A stretch of DNA of 59,133 bases from SVMC01 sp045601345. Lineage in GTDB: Bacteria; Bacillota; Clostridia; Oscillospirales; Oscillospiraceae. Made by a program: the position numbers and the translations under genes. Shown one piece after another: positions 25,997 through 33,071 of the stretch (position 1 is its first letter; the number at the start of each line of letters is the position of its first letter). Under the pieces are notes generated by a model. That model saw only the letters and a program-made list of their open reading frames with translations. It was not told the DNA's origin and searched no databases. Location of the stretch: assembly GCA_045601345.1 (NCBI GenBank), contig JAZRZL010000068.1:1-59133 (forward strand), in the 5' to 3' direction.

Positions 25997-26461
25997 ATGG
26001 CATTTTCCAATAATTTTGATGTTATCAAGGGCTACGCTGCCAACGCTGCACAGACAGCTGCAAAGAAAACAAAGATGCTGGCTACTATCGCTAAGGCCAA
26101 CATTTCCATTCTTGCTGAAGAGGATAAGATTAAAAAGGCACAGACTGAGTTAGGCAAGGTTTACTATAAGGATTTTATTCTTGATGAAGAGCCGGATCAG
26201 GCAGAGTATCTTCCCTGGTGCGAGAAGATTACGGAGTCTTTGAAGCTCATTGATGACCTGAAGACGCAAATTGAGGCAGCAAAGCTTGAAGGCAGTGCTG
26301 CAACAGAACCTGAAGAAGAGCTGGAGAAGGAAGCTCCTGTAGTTGCAGAGGAGATTGCGCCCGAGCTTCCCGAAATTGTTGTGGTTGAGGAGGTTCCGGC
26401 TGAGGAAGGCACCGAAGCGCCTGTCTCGGATGCTCCTGCCGAGGAAACCCCCGAAGTATAA
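25997..26461 (+). CDS. Hypothetical protein, coiled-coil with acidic Pro/Glu/Val-rich tail
   Basis: 154 residues with AAAGGAG upstream. Residues 1-95 are mainly helical and amphipathic (KKTKMLATIAKANISILAEE), including a KVYYKDF segment, and suggest a coiled coil. Residues 100-154 are a low-complexity tail of Glu, Ala, Pro and Val. No signal peptide and no catalytic motif. I recognise short proteins of this make-up as common but unnamed in Clostridia. It is monocistronic between its own promoter and a terminator. Confidence 0.6.
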   Translation: MAFSNNFDVIKGYAANAAQTAAKKTKMLATIAKANISILAEEDKIKKAQTELGKVYYKDFILDEEPDQAEYLPWCEKITESLKLIDDLKTQIEAAKLEGSAATEPEEELEKEAPVVAEEIAPELPEIVVVEEVPAEEGTEAPVSDAPAEETPEV

Positions 26462-26493
26462 ATTATAATCTGAATTTCATAAAATATTCTTTT

Positions 26494-26527
26494 CGGGTGT
26501 CCTCCGTAGGGAAGACACCCGGATTTT
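26494..26527. terminator. Terminator between convergent genes
   Basis: CGGGTGTC (26494-26501) pairs with GACACCCG (26514-26521), then GATTTTTATT. It lies between the coiled-coil gene and the convergent TauE/SafE gene. Confidence 0.8.
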
Positions 26528-26889
26528 TATTGTGCTTTGCAAAACGCCTTTTTTAGTTCTGTAAAAGCAACATAAAGAAGAAATAAGCCAAAACCTTTTT
26601 TGAGAAGCCCATTGTCCAGTTTCATGGCAAGCAGAGCACCGAGGATTGCGAAAAGGCAGCCCCAGGGAATGGTATGCATGGCGATATTTTTGTCCAGCAA
26701 TTGATTTTTCCCGTGGAAGAACAGGGAAGCGGCAGCGGTTGGCAGGAAATACAGAAGATTGATTCCTTGTGCCGTACGTTGCTCCAAACACAGTACCCCG
26801 GTCATCCAGACCATCAGCAGACTCCCGCCACCGACACCCAGACCGGAGAGAATACCGCACACGAATGCCGCCAAGAAGTTTAAAGCCAT
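26527..26889 (-). CDS. TauE/SafE (TSUP) family half-transporter, second of a pair
   Basis: 120 residues from ATG 26889. About four hydrophobic segments; the motif GILSGLGVGGGSLLMVWMT is the TSUP signature that normally occurs once in each half of the ~250-residue transporter. Family members export sulfite, sulfoacetate or related organic anions. The gene encodes only one half, and the other half is a separate gene directly upstream, overlapping by 10 nt. Together they make one full-length-equivalent exporter. Confidence 0.8.
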   Translation of the reverse strand: MALNFLAAFVCGILSGLGVGGGSLLMVWMTGVLCLEQRTAQGINLLYFLPTAAASLFFHGKNQLLDKNIAMHTIPWGCLFAILGALLAMKLDNGLLKKGFGLFLLYVAFTELKKAFCKAQ

Positions 26890-27236
26890 AGCCGGATGCC
26901 TCCCCAAAGGAGAATTCCACCGAAAATTCCATGGAGCAGTCGCAAGGAAACACGGTGCAGGAGCATTCCCCCGATACAGCCACCCAAGAAACCACCTGCA
27001 AGGAGGGGCGCGGCGCTTCGGATATCAACAGAACCTGAACGCAAATAAATTATTAGCGAGACCAAACACAGCGGCAGCATTGTCAAAAGCGCTGTTGCGA
27101 AGCATTTACGTTCCTCCAGCTCGCAGTTTTTTTGCAGCAGAGGTACCAACAACATCCCGCCGCCTGCGCCGAATAAGCCATTTGCCAGTCCTGCGGCGCT
27201 GCCTGCAAAAGCGGAGAGCCAATTTTGTTTTTTCAT
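26880..27236 (-). CDS. TauE/SafE (TSUP) family half-transporter, first of a pair
   Basis: 118 residues, four hydrophobic segments, with the signature AAGLANGLFGAGGGMLLVPLL near residue 14 (quoted in part). It is half the size of a normal TSUP protein and overlaps the second half-gene by 10 nt in a different frame. Either this is a natural two-subunit exporter, as seen in several Clostridia, or an old split gene. Both open frames look intact with their own start codons, which favours a functional pair. The start is divergent from sigG. Confidence 0.8.
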   Translation of the reverse strand: MKKQNWLSAFAGSAAGLANGLFGAGGGMLLVPLLQKNCELEERKCFATALLTMLPLCLVSLIIYLRSGSVDIRSAAPLLAGGFLGGCIGGMLLHRVSLRLLHGIFGGILLWGGIRLWL

Positions 27237-27279
27237 TTCATCCCTCCCTGGCCAGTTTGACCAAGAGAGAATTTTTTAT

Positions 27280-27310
27280 GCGTATCAAATAGGAAAGAAG
27301 GGAAATACTG
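27280..27310 (+). promoter_or_regulatory. Sigma-F-like promoter of sigG
   Basis: GCGTA (27280-27284) and GGAAATACTG (27301-27310) separated by exactly 16 nt. The -10 fits the Bacillus sigma-F consensus GGNNANAHTN at every position and the -35 fits GYWTA at four of five. sigG of Bacillus is transcribed by sigma-F, so the position is biologically sensible. The start codon is 28 nt downstream, with ACGGAGGA between. Confidence 0.65.
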
Positions 27311-27337
27311 TTATCAAAAAAACACGGAGGATCACAA

Positions 27338-28114
27338 ATGCAGGGCAAGGTAGAGATCTGCGGGGTGAACACTGGAAAACTGAAAACACTGAAAAATGAT
27401 GAGATGATGGCGCTTTTGCAAAAAGCAAAGGATGGAGATGAGGATGCCAGACAGCAACTGATTGAAGGGAATCTTCGGTTGGTACTGTCAGTGATTCAAA
27501 AATTTCTTGGCAGGGGAGAAAACCCAGATGATCTTTTTCAGGTAGGATGTATCGGTCTGCTGAAGGCCATACGGAATTTTGATCTTTCCCAGAATGTCCG
27601 ATTCAGTACCTACGGCGTACCGATGATCGCAGGGGAGATTCGGCGCTATCTTCGGGATTACAGTGCTATCCGAGTTAGCCGTTCGGTTCGGGATACGGCC
27701 TATCGGGTATTGCAATGCAAGGAGGCAATTTTGTCTGAAACAAACCGTGAGCCGACATTGGAGGAAATTGCCAAACGTTTGGAATTGCCATTAGAGGAAG
27801 TCAGTGGCGCGATGGATGCTATTGCGGCACCAGTATCACTCCATGAGCCGGTATATTCTGACGGCGGCGATCCACTCACAGTGATGGATCAGGTATATGA
27901 CACAAAAAATACCGATGAGCAGTGGATTGAGCATATTGCACTCAAGGAGGCCATTGCTCGCCTTGGGGAACGAGAGCGGCACATTCTTGCTCTGCGTTTT
28001 TATGATGGAAGAACCCAAATGGAGGTGGCAAAGAGCATTGGCATTTCTCAGGCACAGGTTTCACGGCTTGAGAAAAATGCTCTTTCGTCAATAAAAAAGA
28101 ATATTAGCTGCTGA
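27338..28114 (+). CDS. sigG: RNA polymerase sporulation sigma factor SigG
   Basis: 258 residues. The N-terminus VEICGVNTGKLKTLKNDEM is the SigG-specific extension; then region 2 (LRLVLSVIQKF, DDLFQVGCIGLLKA, FSTYGVPMIAGEIRRYLRD), region 3 and region 4 (QMEVAKSIGISQAQVSRLEK). SigG directs late forespore transcription after engulfment, for example of ssp and germination genes. In Bacillus and many Clostridia sigG follows spoIIGA-sigE; here it stands alone with a sigma-F-like promoter. Its presence shows the organism belongs to an endospore-forming lineage. Confidence 0.95.
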   Translation: MQGKVEICGVNTGKLKTLKNDEMMALLQKAKDGDEDARQQLIEGNLRLVLSVIQKFLGRGENPDDLFQVGCIGLLKAIRNFDLSQNVRFSTYGVPMIAGEIRRYLRDYSAIRVSRSVRDTAYRVLQCKEAILSETNREPTLEEIAKRLELPLEEVSGAMDAIAAPVSLHEPVYSDGGDPLTVMDQVYDTKNTDEQWIEHIALKEAIARLGERERHILALRFYDGRTQMEVAKSIGISQAQVSRLEKNALSSIKKNISC

Positions 28115-28153
28115 ATTATACCTGCCATCCTTTGGGTTGGCAGGTATAATTCT
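28114..28153. terminator. Perfect 15-bp palindrome after sigG
   Basis: GAATTATACCTGCCA (28114-28128) pairs perfectly with 28139-28153. Only TTGTAT follows, so termination efficiency is uncertain, but the stem is strong. Confidence 0.65.
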
Positions 28154-28237
28154 TGTATCCCGGTGGGAGAATATCACCAGCGCGTTACATATGATGTATA
28201 TGGAACGCAGACAAAGAAGTTGCGGAGTGTGAAACAG

Positions 28238-28591
28238 ATGGACACCAACGTAAAACGAGGGGATATTTTCTATGCCGATCTTAGTCCGGTGGTAGGCAGT
28301 GAGCAGGGGGGAACCCGTCCGGTGTTGATCATTCAGAACGATACCGGCAATCGCCATTCTCCCACGGTTATTGCTGCCGCTATTACCAGCCAGACCGGAA
28401 AAGCCAGACTGCCAACGCATATTACGCTGGCGGGTCACGATGTTGGCTTGAGCAAAGATTCGATTGTGCTTTTAGAACAAGTTCGAACCATTGACAAGCG
28501 GCGTCTGCGCGAACATATGGGTCACGTGGACGAAGTGCTGATGAATCAGGTAGATAATGCGATTGCCGTCAGCTTTGGGTTGAACGGTTAA
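28238..28591 (+). CDS. PemK/MazF family endoribonuclease toxin
   Basis: 117 residues from ATG 28238 (GGAG at about 28223). It begins KRGDIFYADLSPVVGSEQGGTRPVLIIQND, the conserved MazF beta-barrel start split here only for description, and continues with the TVIAAAITSQ and LLEQVRTIDK segments that carry the catalytic Arg and Thr positions of EndoA-type ribonucleases. These enzymes cut mRNA at short motifs such as UACAU. No antitoxin gene (EndoAI-like ribbon-helix-helix) is visible directly upstream; only 84 nt separate it from the sigG palindrome. Confidence 0.9.
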   Translation: MDTNVKRGDIFYADLSPVVGSEQGGTRPVLIIQNDTGNRHSPTVIAAAITSQTGKARLPTHITLAGHDVGLSKDSIVLLEQVRTIDKRRLREHMGHVDEVLMNQVDNAIAVSFGLNG

Positions 28592-28600
28592 TGTATTGGG

Positions 28601-28630
28601 GCTGCCTCATGGCGTTGAGGCAGCTCTTTT
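28601..28630 (+). terminator. Intrinsic terminator after mazF-like gene
   Basis: GCTGCCTCA (28601-28609) pairs with TGAGGCAGC (28616-28624), followed by TCTTTT. It reaches the end of the convergent spoIIE gene. Confidence 0.85.
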
Positions 28631-30575
28631 ATATTGGAGCAGGAAGTTTTTCGGCTCTTCTGAGACGGACGGCTACAGCGGTGCAGTCATCCTCAGGTGC
28701 TTGCCGTCCTGCAAATATAGCAGCGGTAAGATCTCTTGGATGAAGACTCCTGCACGCTTCGAGCCGCTGACGGGTTTCTTTTCCGTTCAGTCCATCGCTC
28801 ATCAAAAGTAATGTACTTCCATGCTCCAGAGAAAAACGGAGAATTTCCATATCGCTGTCTTCTCCCGTTCCGGGCGGCAGGGTTGTACCGCCAAGTGATC
28901 TTGCGCCTTTGGTACGTTTGAGGTAGGATGGTGCTGCGCCCCATTTATAAAGCGTGGCATTTCCTGAGGTTCGGTCAATGCACAGCAAATCAACAGTGGA
29001 AAAGCAGCCATTGTCACGCAAAAGATAGATATCATTGAGAGAGCGTAGAGCATTGACCGGTTCCATGCCGGATAATAGCAGAAGCCGAAGAAGTTGAGAG
29101 GCGCTTTCGCTTTCTTTTGCTGCGGAATTGCCAGTTCCCATGCCATCACAGAGCAAAACATAGTAGTTCCCACCAGTTCCCGCAAAAGCTGCGCCTCGAT
29201 CACCGGAGGCTGTGCTGCCACCCCGTCCAGTGGCCTGAACGGAAAGCTCGACACTATAATTCTCTACAGGCTCCGGGGCATACAATCTGTCAGACAAGTG
29301 CATTAGAAAACTACTCATGAGTGTATATTGCTCGCAGGAAGCGCTTCTTGCGTCATTAAGCCGTCGGGTAAAGCGTCTGCGCGCCATGGAATCGGCCAGA
29401 GCATCATTGATCCCGGTTAGAAAAGCCTCTGGGTGAAGACAGCGAGTGCGAAAGCTGGCAGGAAGCGTCTGCATATCCACATCCTTATCGAAGGATAGAA
29501 GCTCGGAATCTTCTTGTAGCATCTGTGCAGCAGCTGGACAGCTGTTGTTCTTTGCACAGCTTCTGCAAACCTGAGCACTGACGCTCTCAAGAATCAGGTC
29601 AAGCTCTATTTTTTGGTTTTTTTCTGGCGTTTTAAGCATCTTTGCAGCCTGCTCCATGGCCTGTGCTGCCTGAGTAAGCTCTTGTTGGATGGGCGTTATA
29701 CTCTTTGGTTTCTGTGTAGTAGCAGCAGGAAAGAATTTCTCTGGCGACAGAAATACAGCAAGTAGTGCGCCAATGAAGCCATAGAGTGATAAGTAGAGGT
29801 TGTTTAAGCGATAGCCAGCCAAAAGAAAAATACTGCATTCCAGTATACACCGAAGAAGGGGAGACTTTTCTTTTGCCAGACGGGAACCGGATGCAGCAAT
29901 TGGAAAAACAGCGCAGAGAGCAGCAGTATTTGGGACTAGCAATGCCAGACCGCCACTGAGCACACAGCTTGTAAACAGCCCCTGTGGTGCGGCGCAGATC
30001 CATGCGAGTACACAGATGGCGGCACTTCCACCTGGCAGGGAAATGTGGTGAATGCCGAGAATAATAAGCAGACCAATTCCAAGCCTTGCTGTGTTGTTGC
30101 CTTCGGCTGCCAACTGAAGCATATATACACTGCCGCTTGCAACAAATGCCTGAATGCTCCAATGTAACATACTTTTGGGTTGAAAACCCGTTGCAATTAC
30201 AGAAAGACTGCCAATAGCAACGCTTCCGATGATATAAACAATTCGGGTAATACTGCGCTGTTTTCTTTTGGGAAACAGCACACGTGTGCATAAGGTCAGT
30301 GCAAGAATAGCATAATTTCCGATTGATGCGCCAAATCCCCAAAATAGTCCATATCCGCAGATTGCACCTACAGTGCAAGGGAATAGAAGTCCAGCGGGAC
30401 AAACCGTCAGAGGACAAATTCCCAAAGGAACTGCACCAAAGCCAGAGGAAACGCCGCACAGTAAAAAACTGAGGGCAAAAAAGCCAAGCTGTTTTTTTCC
30501 TGGCCTGAGTGTATATAGGGTACGGAATGCGGCCTGTAAATAGGCAGTAGGACGGGTGTTGGTGGTTGAATTCAA
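28629..30575 (-). CDS. spoIIE: Stage II sporulation protein E, membrane PP2C-type phosphatase
   Basis: 648 residues from TTG 30575; an ATG at 30605 is possible, but the TTG has GGGAG at a proper distance and the best promoter would start transcription between the two. About ten membrane segments (20-320), a linker with Cys-rich part (CRSCAKNNSCPAA) and a C-terminal PP2C domain: SGDRGAAF, VLLCDGMGTGNSA (metal-binding Asp), LLLMSDGLNG and EDDCTAVAVRL. SpoIIE dephosphorylates SpoIIAA in the forespore, releasing sigma-F, which then would transcribe sigG 3 kb away. It is convergent with the mazF-like gene. Confidence 0.93.
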   Translation of the reverse strand: MNSTTNTRPTAYLQAAFRTLYTLRPGKKQLGFFALSFLLCGVSSGFGAVPLGICPLTVCPAGLLFPCTVGAICGYGLFWGFGASIGNYAILALTLCTRVLFPKRKQRSITRIVYIIGSVAIGSLSVIATGFQPKSMLHWSIQAFVASGSVYMLQLAAEGNNTARLGIGLLIILGIHHISLPGGSAAICVLAWICAAPQGLFTSCVLSGGLALLVPNTAALCAVFPIAASGSRLAKEKSPLLRCILECSIFLLAGYRLNNLYLSLYGFIGALLAVFLSPEKFFPAATTQKPKSITPIQQELTQAAQAMEQAAKMLKTPEKNQKIELDLILESVSAQVCRSCAKNNSCPAAAQMLQEDSELLSFDKDVDMQTLPASFRTRCLHPEAFLTGINDALADSMARRRFTRRLNDARSASCEQYTLMSSFLMHLSDRLYAPEPVENYSVELSVQATGRGGSTASGDRGAAFAGTGGNYYVLLCDGMGTGNSAAKESESASQLLRLLLLSGMEPVNALRSLNDIYLLRDNGCFSTVDLLCIDRTSGNATLYKWGAAPSYLKRTKGARSLGGTTLPPGTGEDSDMEILRFSLEHGSTLLLMSDGLNGKETRQRLEACRSLHPRDLTAAIFAGRQAPEDDCTAVAVRLRRAEKLPAPI

Positions 30576-30603
30576 GCTGAAGCATCTCCCTGATGTTTTT
30601 TCC

Positions 30604-30636
30604 ATCTTATCATGATAAAAACAGGGATTTTGTCGA
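30604..30636 (-). promoter_or_regulatory. Spo0A-type spoIIE promoter with 21-nt spacer and 0A box
   Basis: On the minus strand, TCGACA (30636-30631) and TAAGAT (30609-30604) are 21 nt apart. Abnormally long 21-22 nt spacing is the known trait of Spo0A-activated sigma-A promoters of spoIIE and spoIIG in Bacillus. The -35 overlaps TGTCGAG on the opposite strand (30631-30637), one base off the 0A box TGTCGAA. This supports TTG 30575 as the start codon. Confidence 0.55.
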
Positions 30637-30649
30637 GAGAACGTCATGG

Positions 30650-30678
30650 TTGCAGGGAGAAAGAAAATGATGTATAAT
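30650..30678 (+). promoter_or_regulatory. Promoter of the CYTH-domain gene
   Basis: TTGCAG (30650-30655), 17-nt spacer, TATAAT (30673-30678), followed by GGGAGG ahead of ATG 30737. Confidence 0.65.
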
Positions 30679-30736
30679 TGCAGATGCAAAGCTTCACAGC
30701 GGTTATATAAAATGGATGGGCAATGGGAGGATTTTT

Positions 30737-31327
30737 ATGGGACAGGAAATTGAATATAAGTTTCGTGCCGAAAACGAGGCAGTTCTGTTTTCCGTTTATG
30801 AGCAGATCAAATCCACTGCCAGTATTTCTGAGGAACGGCATATTGCCATGCATACACGATATCTGGATACCCCGGAGCGGGTTCTTCGCGCCAATCGGGT
30901 GACGCTTCGTATTCGGCAGGAGAATGAGACGCAGGTTATTACAGTAAAAACATCTGGAAATAATCATATTCGAGGCGAATGGAATTATAAAAGAACGGCG
31001 GATACACCCTTTCCGCAGCGGGAAGAGCTATGTGCATTGGTTCATGATGGTGCGCCGGAGGTTCTATTGCAATTGCCGGAACTTTATGTGACCTGTGAAG
31101 CAAAATTTGTCAGAACCTGCTGTATGCTTACATTTTCTGATGGAACACGTATAGAGCTTGCGGCAGATGTTGGGGAGCTTCTGGGGAGAACACAAAGGCA
31201 GTATCTTTGCGAATTGGAGCTGGAGCTTTATGGAGGAAACGTGCAGCAGCTTGACCGACTTGCTTCTTTGACCGAATTACCAGAGGAATTCCAAAGTAAA
31301 CAGTTTCGTGCGCTTCAGTTGAGTTAA
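30737..31327 (+). CDS. CYTH domain-containing protein (triphosphate-tunnel hydrolase/cyclase family)
   Basis: 196 residues from ATG 30737, preceded by GGGAGG. The EIEYKF start (ExExK signature) plus TRYLDTP, VTLRIRQEN, VITVKT and LCELELELY are the strand motifs of a CYTH triphosphate tunnel. Enzymes of this fold hydrolyse tripolyphosphate or thiamine triphosphate or act as class IV adenylate cyclases; no feature here selects one. It has its own promoter; a weak hairpin and an AT-rich stretch separate it from the PqqD cassette. The VTC protein at 18.5 kb belongs to the same superfamily fold. Confidence 0.85.
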   Translation: MGQEIEYKFRAENEAVLFSVYEQIKSTASISEERHIAMHTRYLDTPERVLRANRVTLRIRQENETQVITVKTSGNNHIRGEWNYKRTADTPFPQREELCALVHDGAPEVLLQLPELYVTCEAKFVRTCCMLTFSDGTRIELAADVGELLGRTQRQYLCELELELYGGNVQQLDRLASLTELPEEFQSKQFRALQLS

Positions 31328-31379
31328 TCAATATATTACCATTAAAAATGGCATTTTTTACGCAATATTGAAAAAATAC

Positions 31380-31408
31380 TGTACAAGATAATATAAATAT
31401 CGTATAAT
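31380..31408 (+). promoter_or_regulatory. Candidate promoter of the PqqD cassette in an AT-rich leader
   Basis: TGTACA (31380-31385), 17-nt spacer, TATAAT (31403-31408). A second TTGACT lies just downstream (about 31423). The 295-nt space 31328-31622 holds these signals and a weak CCAT/ATGG hairpin near 31340; no convincing small gene with a ribosome binding site is seen, leaving a leader of about 210 nt. Confidence 0.45.
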
Positions 31409-31622
31409 TACCATTAAGGTTTGACTTTTTTATTTTGGTACTTACATTTTGCGGCATGAAATACATTGCTTTTCATTGAAAGACGAATATTTTAAACTAT
31501 CTGAATCCCTTTGCTCTCGGTAGATTTCTGACCTGTACACTGCTGCATATTCTTCCGAGTCGTGTTCTTGTCATCGGATTCAGGCACGGCATTCCATATT
31601 TTTTGAAAGAAGGGGAAAAACT

Positions 31623-31892
31623 ATGAAGTTGAAGTATGAATTTGAGGTTATGGATATGGGCGATGAATTTGCCGCAGTGCCGGTTGGCGAGCAGGCAGAT
31701 GAATTGCATGGTATGCTTCGTCTTAACGCCGATGCAGTTGAAATGCTGGAGCTTGTTCGAACCAAGGATACGCCAGAAGAAATCTTGGAGACACTGTGTA
31801 CCAGATATCCGCAGGAGAATAGGGACGATCTGGGAAAGGCACTACGCGATTACCTCAATGCGCTGCTTCGTGCAGGAATTTTGGAGCCATAA
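31623..31892 (+). CDS. PqqD family peptide-binding chaperone (RiPP recognition element)
   Basis: 89 residues with GAAGGGGAAAAACT before ATG 31623. The sequence LHGMLRLNADAVEMLELV and TPEEILETLCTRYP followed by DLGKALRDYLNALLRAGILE is the PqqD pattern: a three-helix, winged-helix-like fold that binds leader peptides of ribosomally made, modified peptides. Normally it presents a precursor to a modifying enzyme. Three nt separate it from the HPr-kinase-like gene, the first of four tightly coupled genes. No precursor peptide or radical SAM gene is adjacent. Confidence 0.85.
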   Translation: MKLKYEFEVMDMGDEFAAVPVGEQADELHGMLRLNADAVEMLELVRTKDTPEEILETLCTRYPQENRDDLGKALRDYLNALLRAGILEP

Positions 31893-31895
31893 AAA

Positions 31896-32630
31896 ATGAT
31901 GGAATTTAGAATCAAAATAGCAAATATTGTCGTAGGAATTTCTAATCTTTATCCTTATACCAAGAATTTTTGTGCCGGTTATGAAACCAATGAACCACCC
32001 GATTTTTTTGTTTCCACTAAGCAAGACGATATTGAACGGGAGCGGAAGCTGGCCTATCAGGAGGCGATTTGTGAGGGAATACCGCCGATAGATTTTTCGG
32101 ATGCATATCTGGAATCCATTGCTGTGTACCGTCAGATTGCCATCCATATTCTTGCCTATGATGGGGCAGTGTTCCATGGCGCAGCGGTGGCGGTCGATGG
32201 AGAAGCCTATTTGTTTACTGCTCTTTCAGGAACAGGGAAGACCACCCATATCCGTCTGTGGCTAAAGAAATTTGGAGAACGTGCGGTTGTTGTCAATGGG
32301 GATAAGCCGATTCTCCGATTTGACAGGCAGCGCATCCTTGTTTGTGGCACACCTTGGAGCGGTAAGGAGCGCATGAATACCAACATTATGCTCCCCTTAA
32401 AGGCTGTCTGCCTTCTTGAGCGAGATGTACATAACCATATTGCCCCCATTACGCTCCCGGAGGCGATGCCTACACTATTTCAACAAATCTATCGACCTAC
32501 CGCAAGAGAGGATGTACGCCAAACCATGTTGATGGTTCGCCGTCTTGGGCAATATACCGCACTGTATCGGCTTGGCTGCAATATGGAAGCGGAAGCGGCA
32601 ACCATTGCGTATGAGGGGATGAATGCATGA
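31896..32630 (+). CDS. HPr-kinase/PEPCK-superfamily P-loop kinase-like protein
   Basis: 244 residues. The N-terminal third is unassigned; the rest carries LSGTGKTTH (P-loop, about residues 110-118), VVNGDKPILRF (acidic metal-binding segment near 136) and GTPWSGKERMN, the order of the HprK C-terminal/PEPCK-like fold. Such small HprK-like proteins occur in RiPP clusters, including lasso peptide kinases that phosphorylate the peptide C-terminus; ordinary HPr kinases have an additional N-terminal domain and a different context. Coupled 3 nt after pqqD-like and overlapping the S26 peptidase gene by 4 nt. The substrate is inferred, not shown. Confidence 0.75.
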   Translation: MMEFRIKIANIVVGISNLYPYTKNFCAGYETNEPPDFFVSTKQDDIERERKLAYQEAICEGIPPIDFSDAYLESIAVYRQIAIHILAYDGAVFHGAAVAVDGEAYLFTALSGTGKTTHIRLWLKKFGERAVVVNGDKPILRFDRQRILVCGTPWSGKERMNTNIMLPLKAVCLLERDVHNHIAPITLPEAMPTLFQQIYRPTAREDVRQTMLMVRRLGQYTALYRLGCNMEAEAATIAYEGMNA

Positions 32631-33070
32631 CAACATTTGAACAGGAGTTGGATGCACATGGCCGCATCATCTATACCAATAAGGGTGTTAGTATGCTCCC
32701 ACTCCTGCGGCAAGGGAAGGATGTGATGTACATTGAGAAACGCACAGATTGCCGCTGCAAAAAATACGATGCGGTTCTGTTTAAACGGAGCAACGGACAG
32801 TATGTGCTCCATCGCATCACAAAGGTTCTGGATGGAGGCTATTTTATTATTGGCGATAACTGCGTCACTGGCGAATTCGTGCTGGAGCAGCAGGTGCTGG
32901 GTATTTTAAAGAGTATCCGGCGAAATCAGAAGACCATTCAAGTAACAGACTTTGGATATCAATGTTATGTTCGCATCTGGCGCCCGCTCAGAATGACATG
33001 GCTTCGAGCAAAGAGATTCTATTATCGGGCGGGTAGTTTTGTAAAAAGAAAGGTTTTTAGGGTAAAGTAA
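32627..33070 (+). CDS. S24/S26 family signal-peptidase-like protease
   Basis: 147 residues. GVSMLPLL places the nucleophile Ser22; LHRIT gives His62 instead of the Lys of bacterial leader peptidases, and GDN (Asp near 77) follows, so it resembles the ER/SipW type Ser-His dyad. No clear membrane anchor exists at the N-terminus; the C-terminus is basic (RAKRFYYRAGSFVKRK). Within this cassette it would fit as the leader-removing protease. The stop is one nt from the GTG of the ABC exporter. Confidence 0.8.
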   Translation: MTTFEQELDAHGRIIYTNKGVSMLPLLRQGKDVMYIEKRTDCRCKKYDAVLFKRSNGQYVLHRITKVLDGGYFIIGDNCVTGEFVLEQQVLGILKSIRRNQKTIQVTDFGYQCYVRIWRPLRMTWLRAKRFYYRAGSFVKRKVFRVK

Positions 33071-33071
33071 C

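Noticed and set aside
28163..28237. A 25-codon N-terminal extension of the MazF-like protein or a tiny antitoxin
   Set aside because: The extension has no similarity to MazF starts or to antitoxins, and ATG 28238 has its own GGAG site.
31440..31622. An open stretch ahead of the PqqD gene that could encode a precursor peptide
   Set aside because: The frame of about 48 codons that ends at the PqqD start has no start codon with a binding site, and the other small frames (for example MKYIAFH at 31456) are too short. I do not call a precursor.
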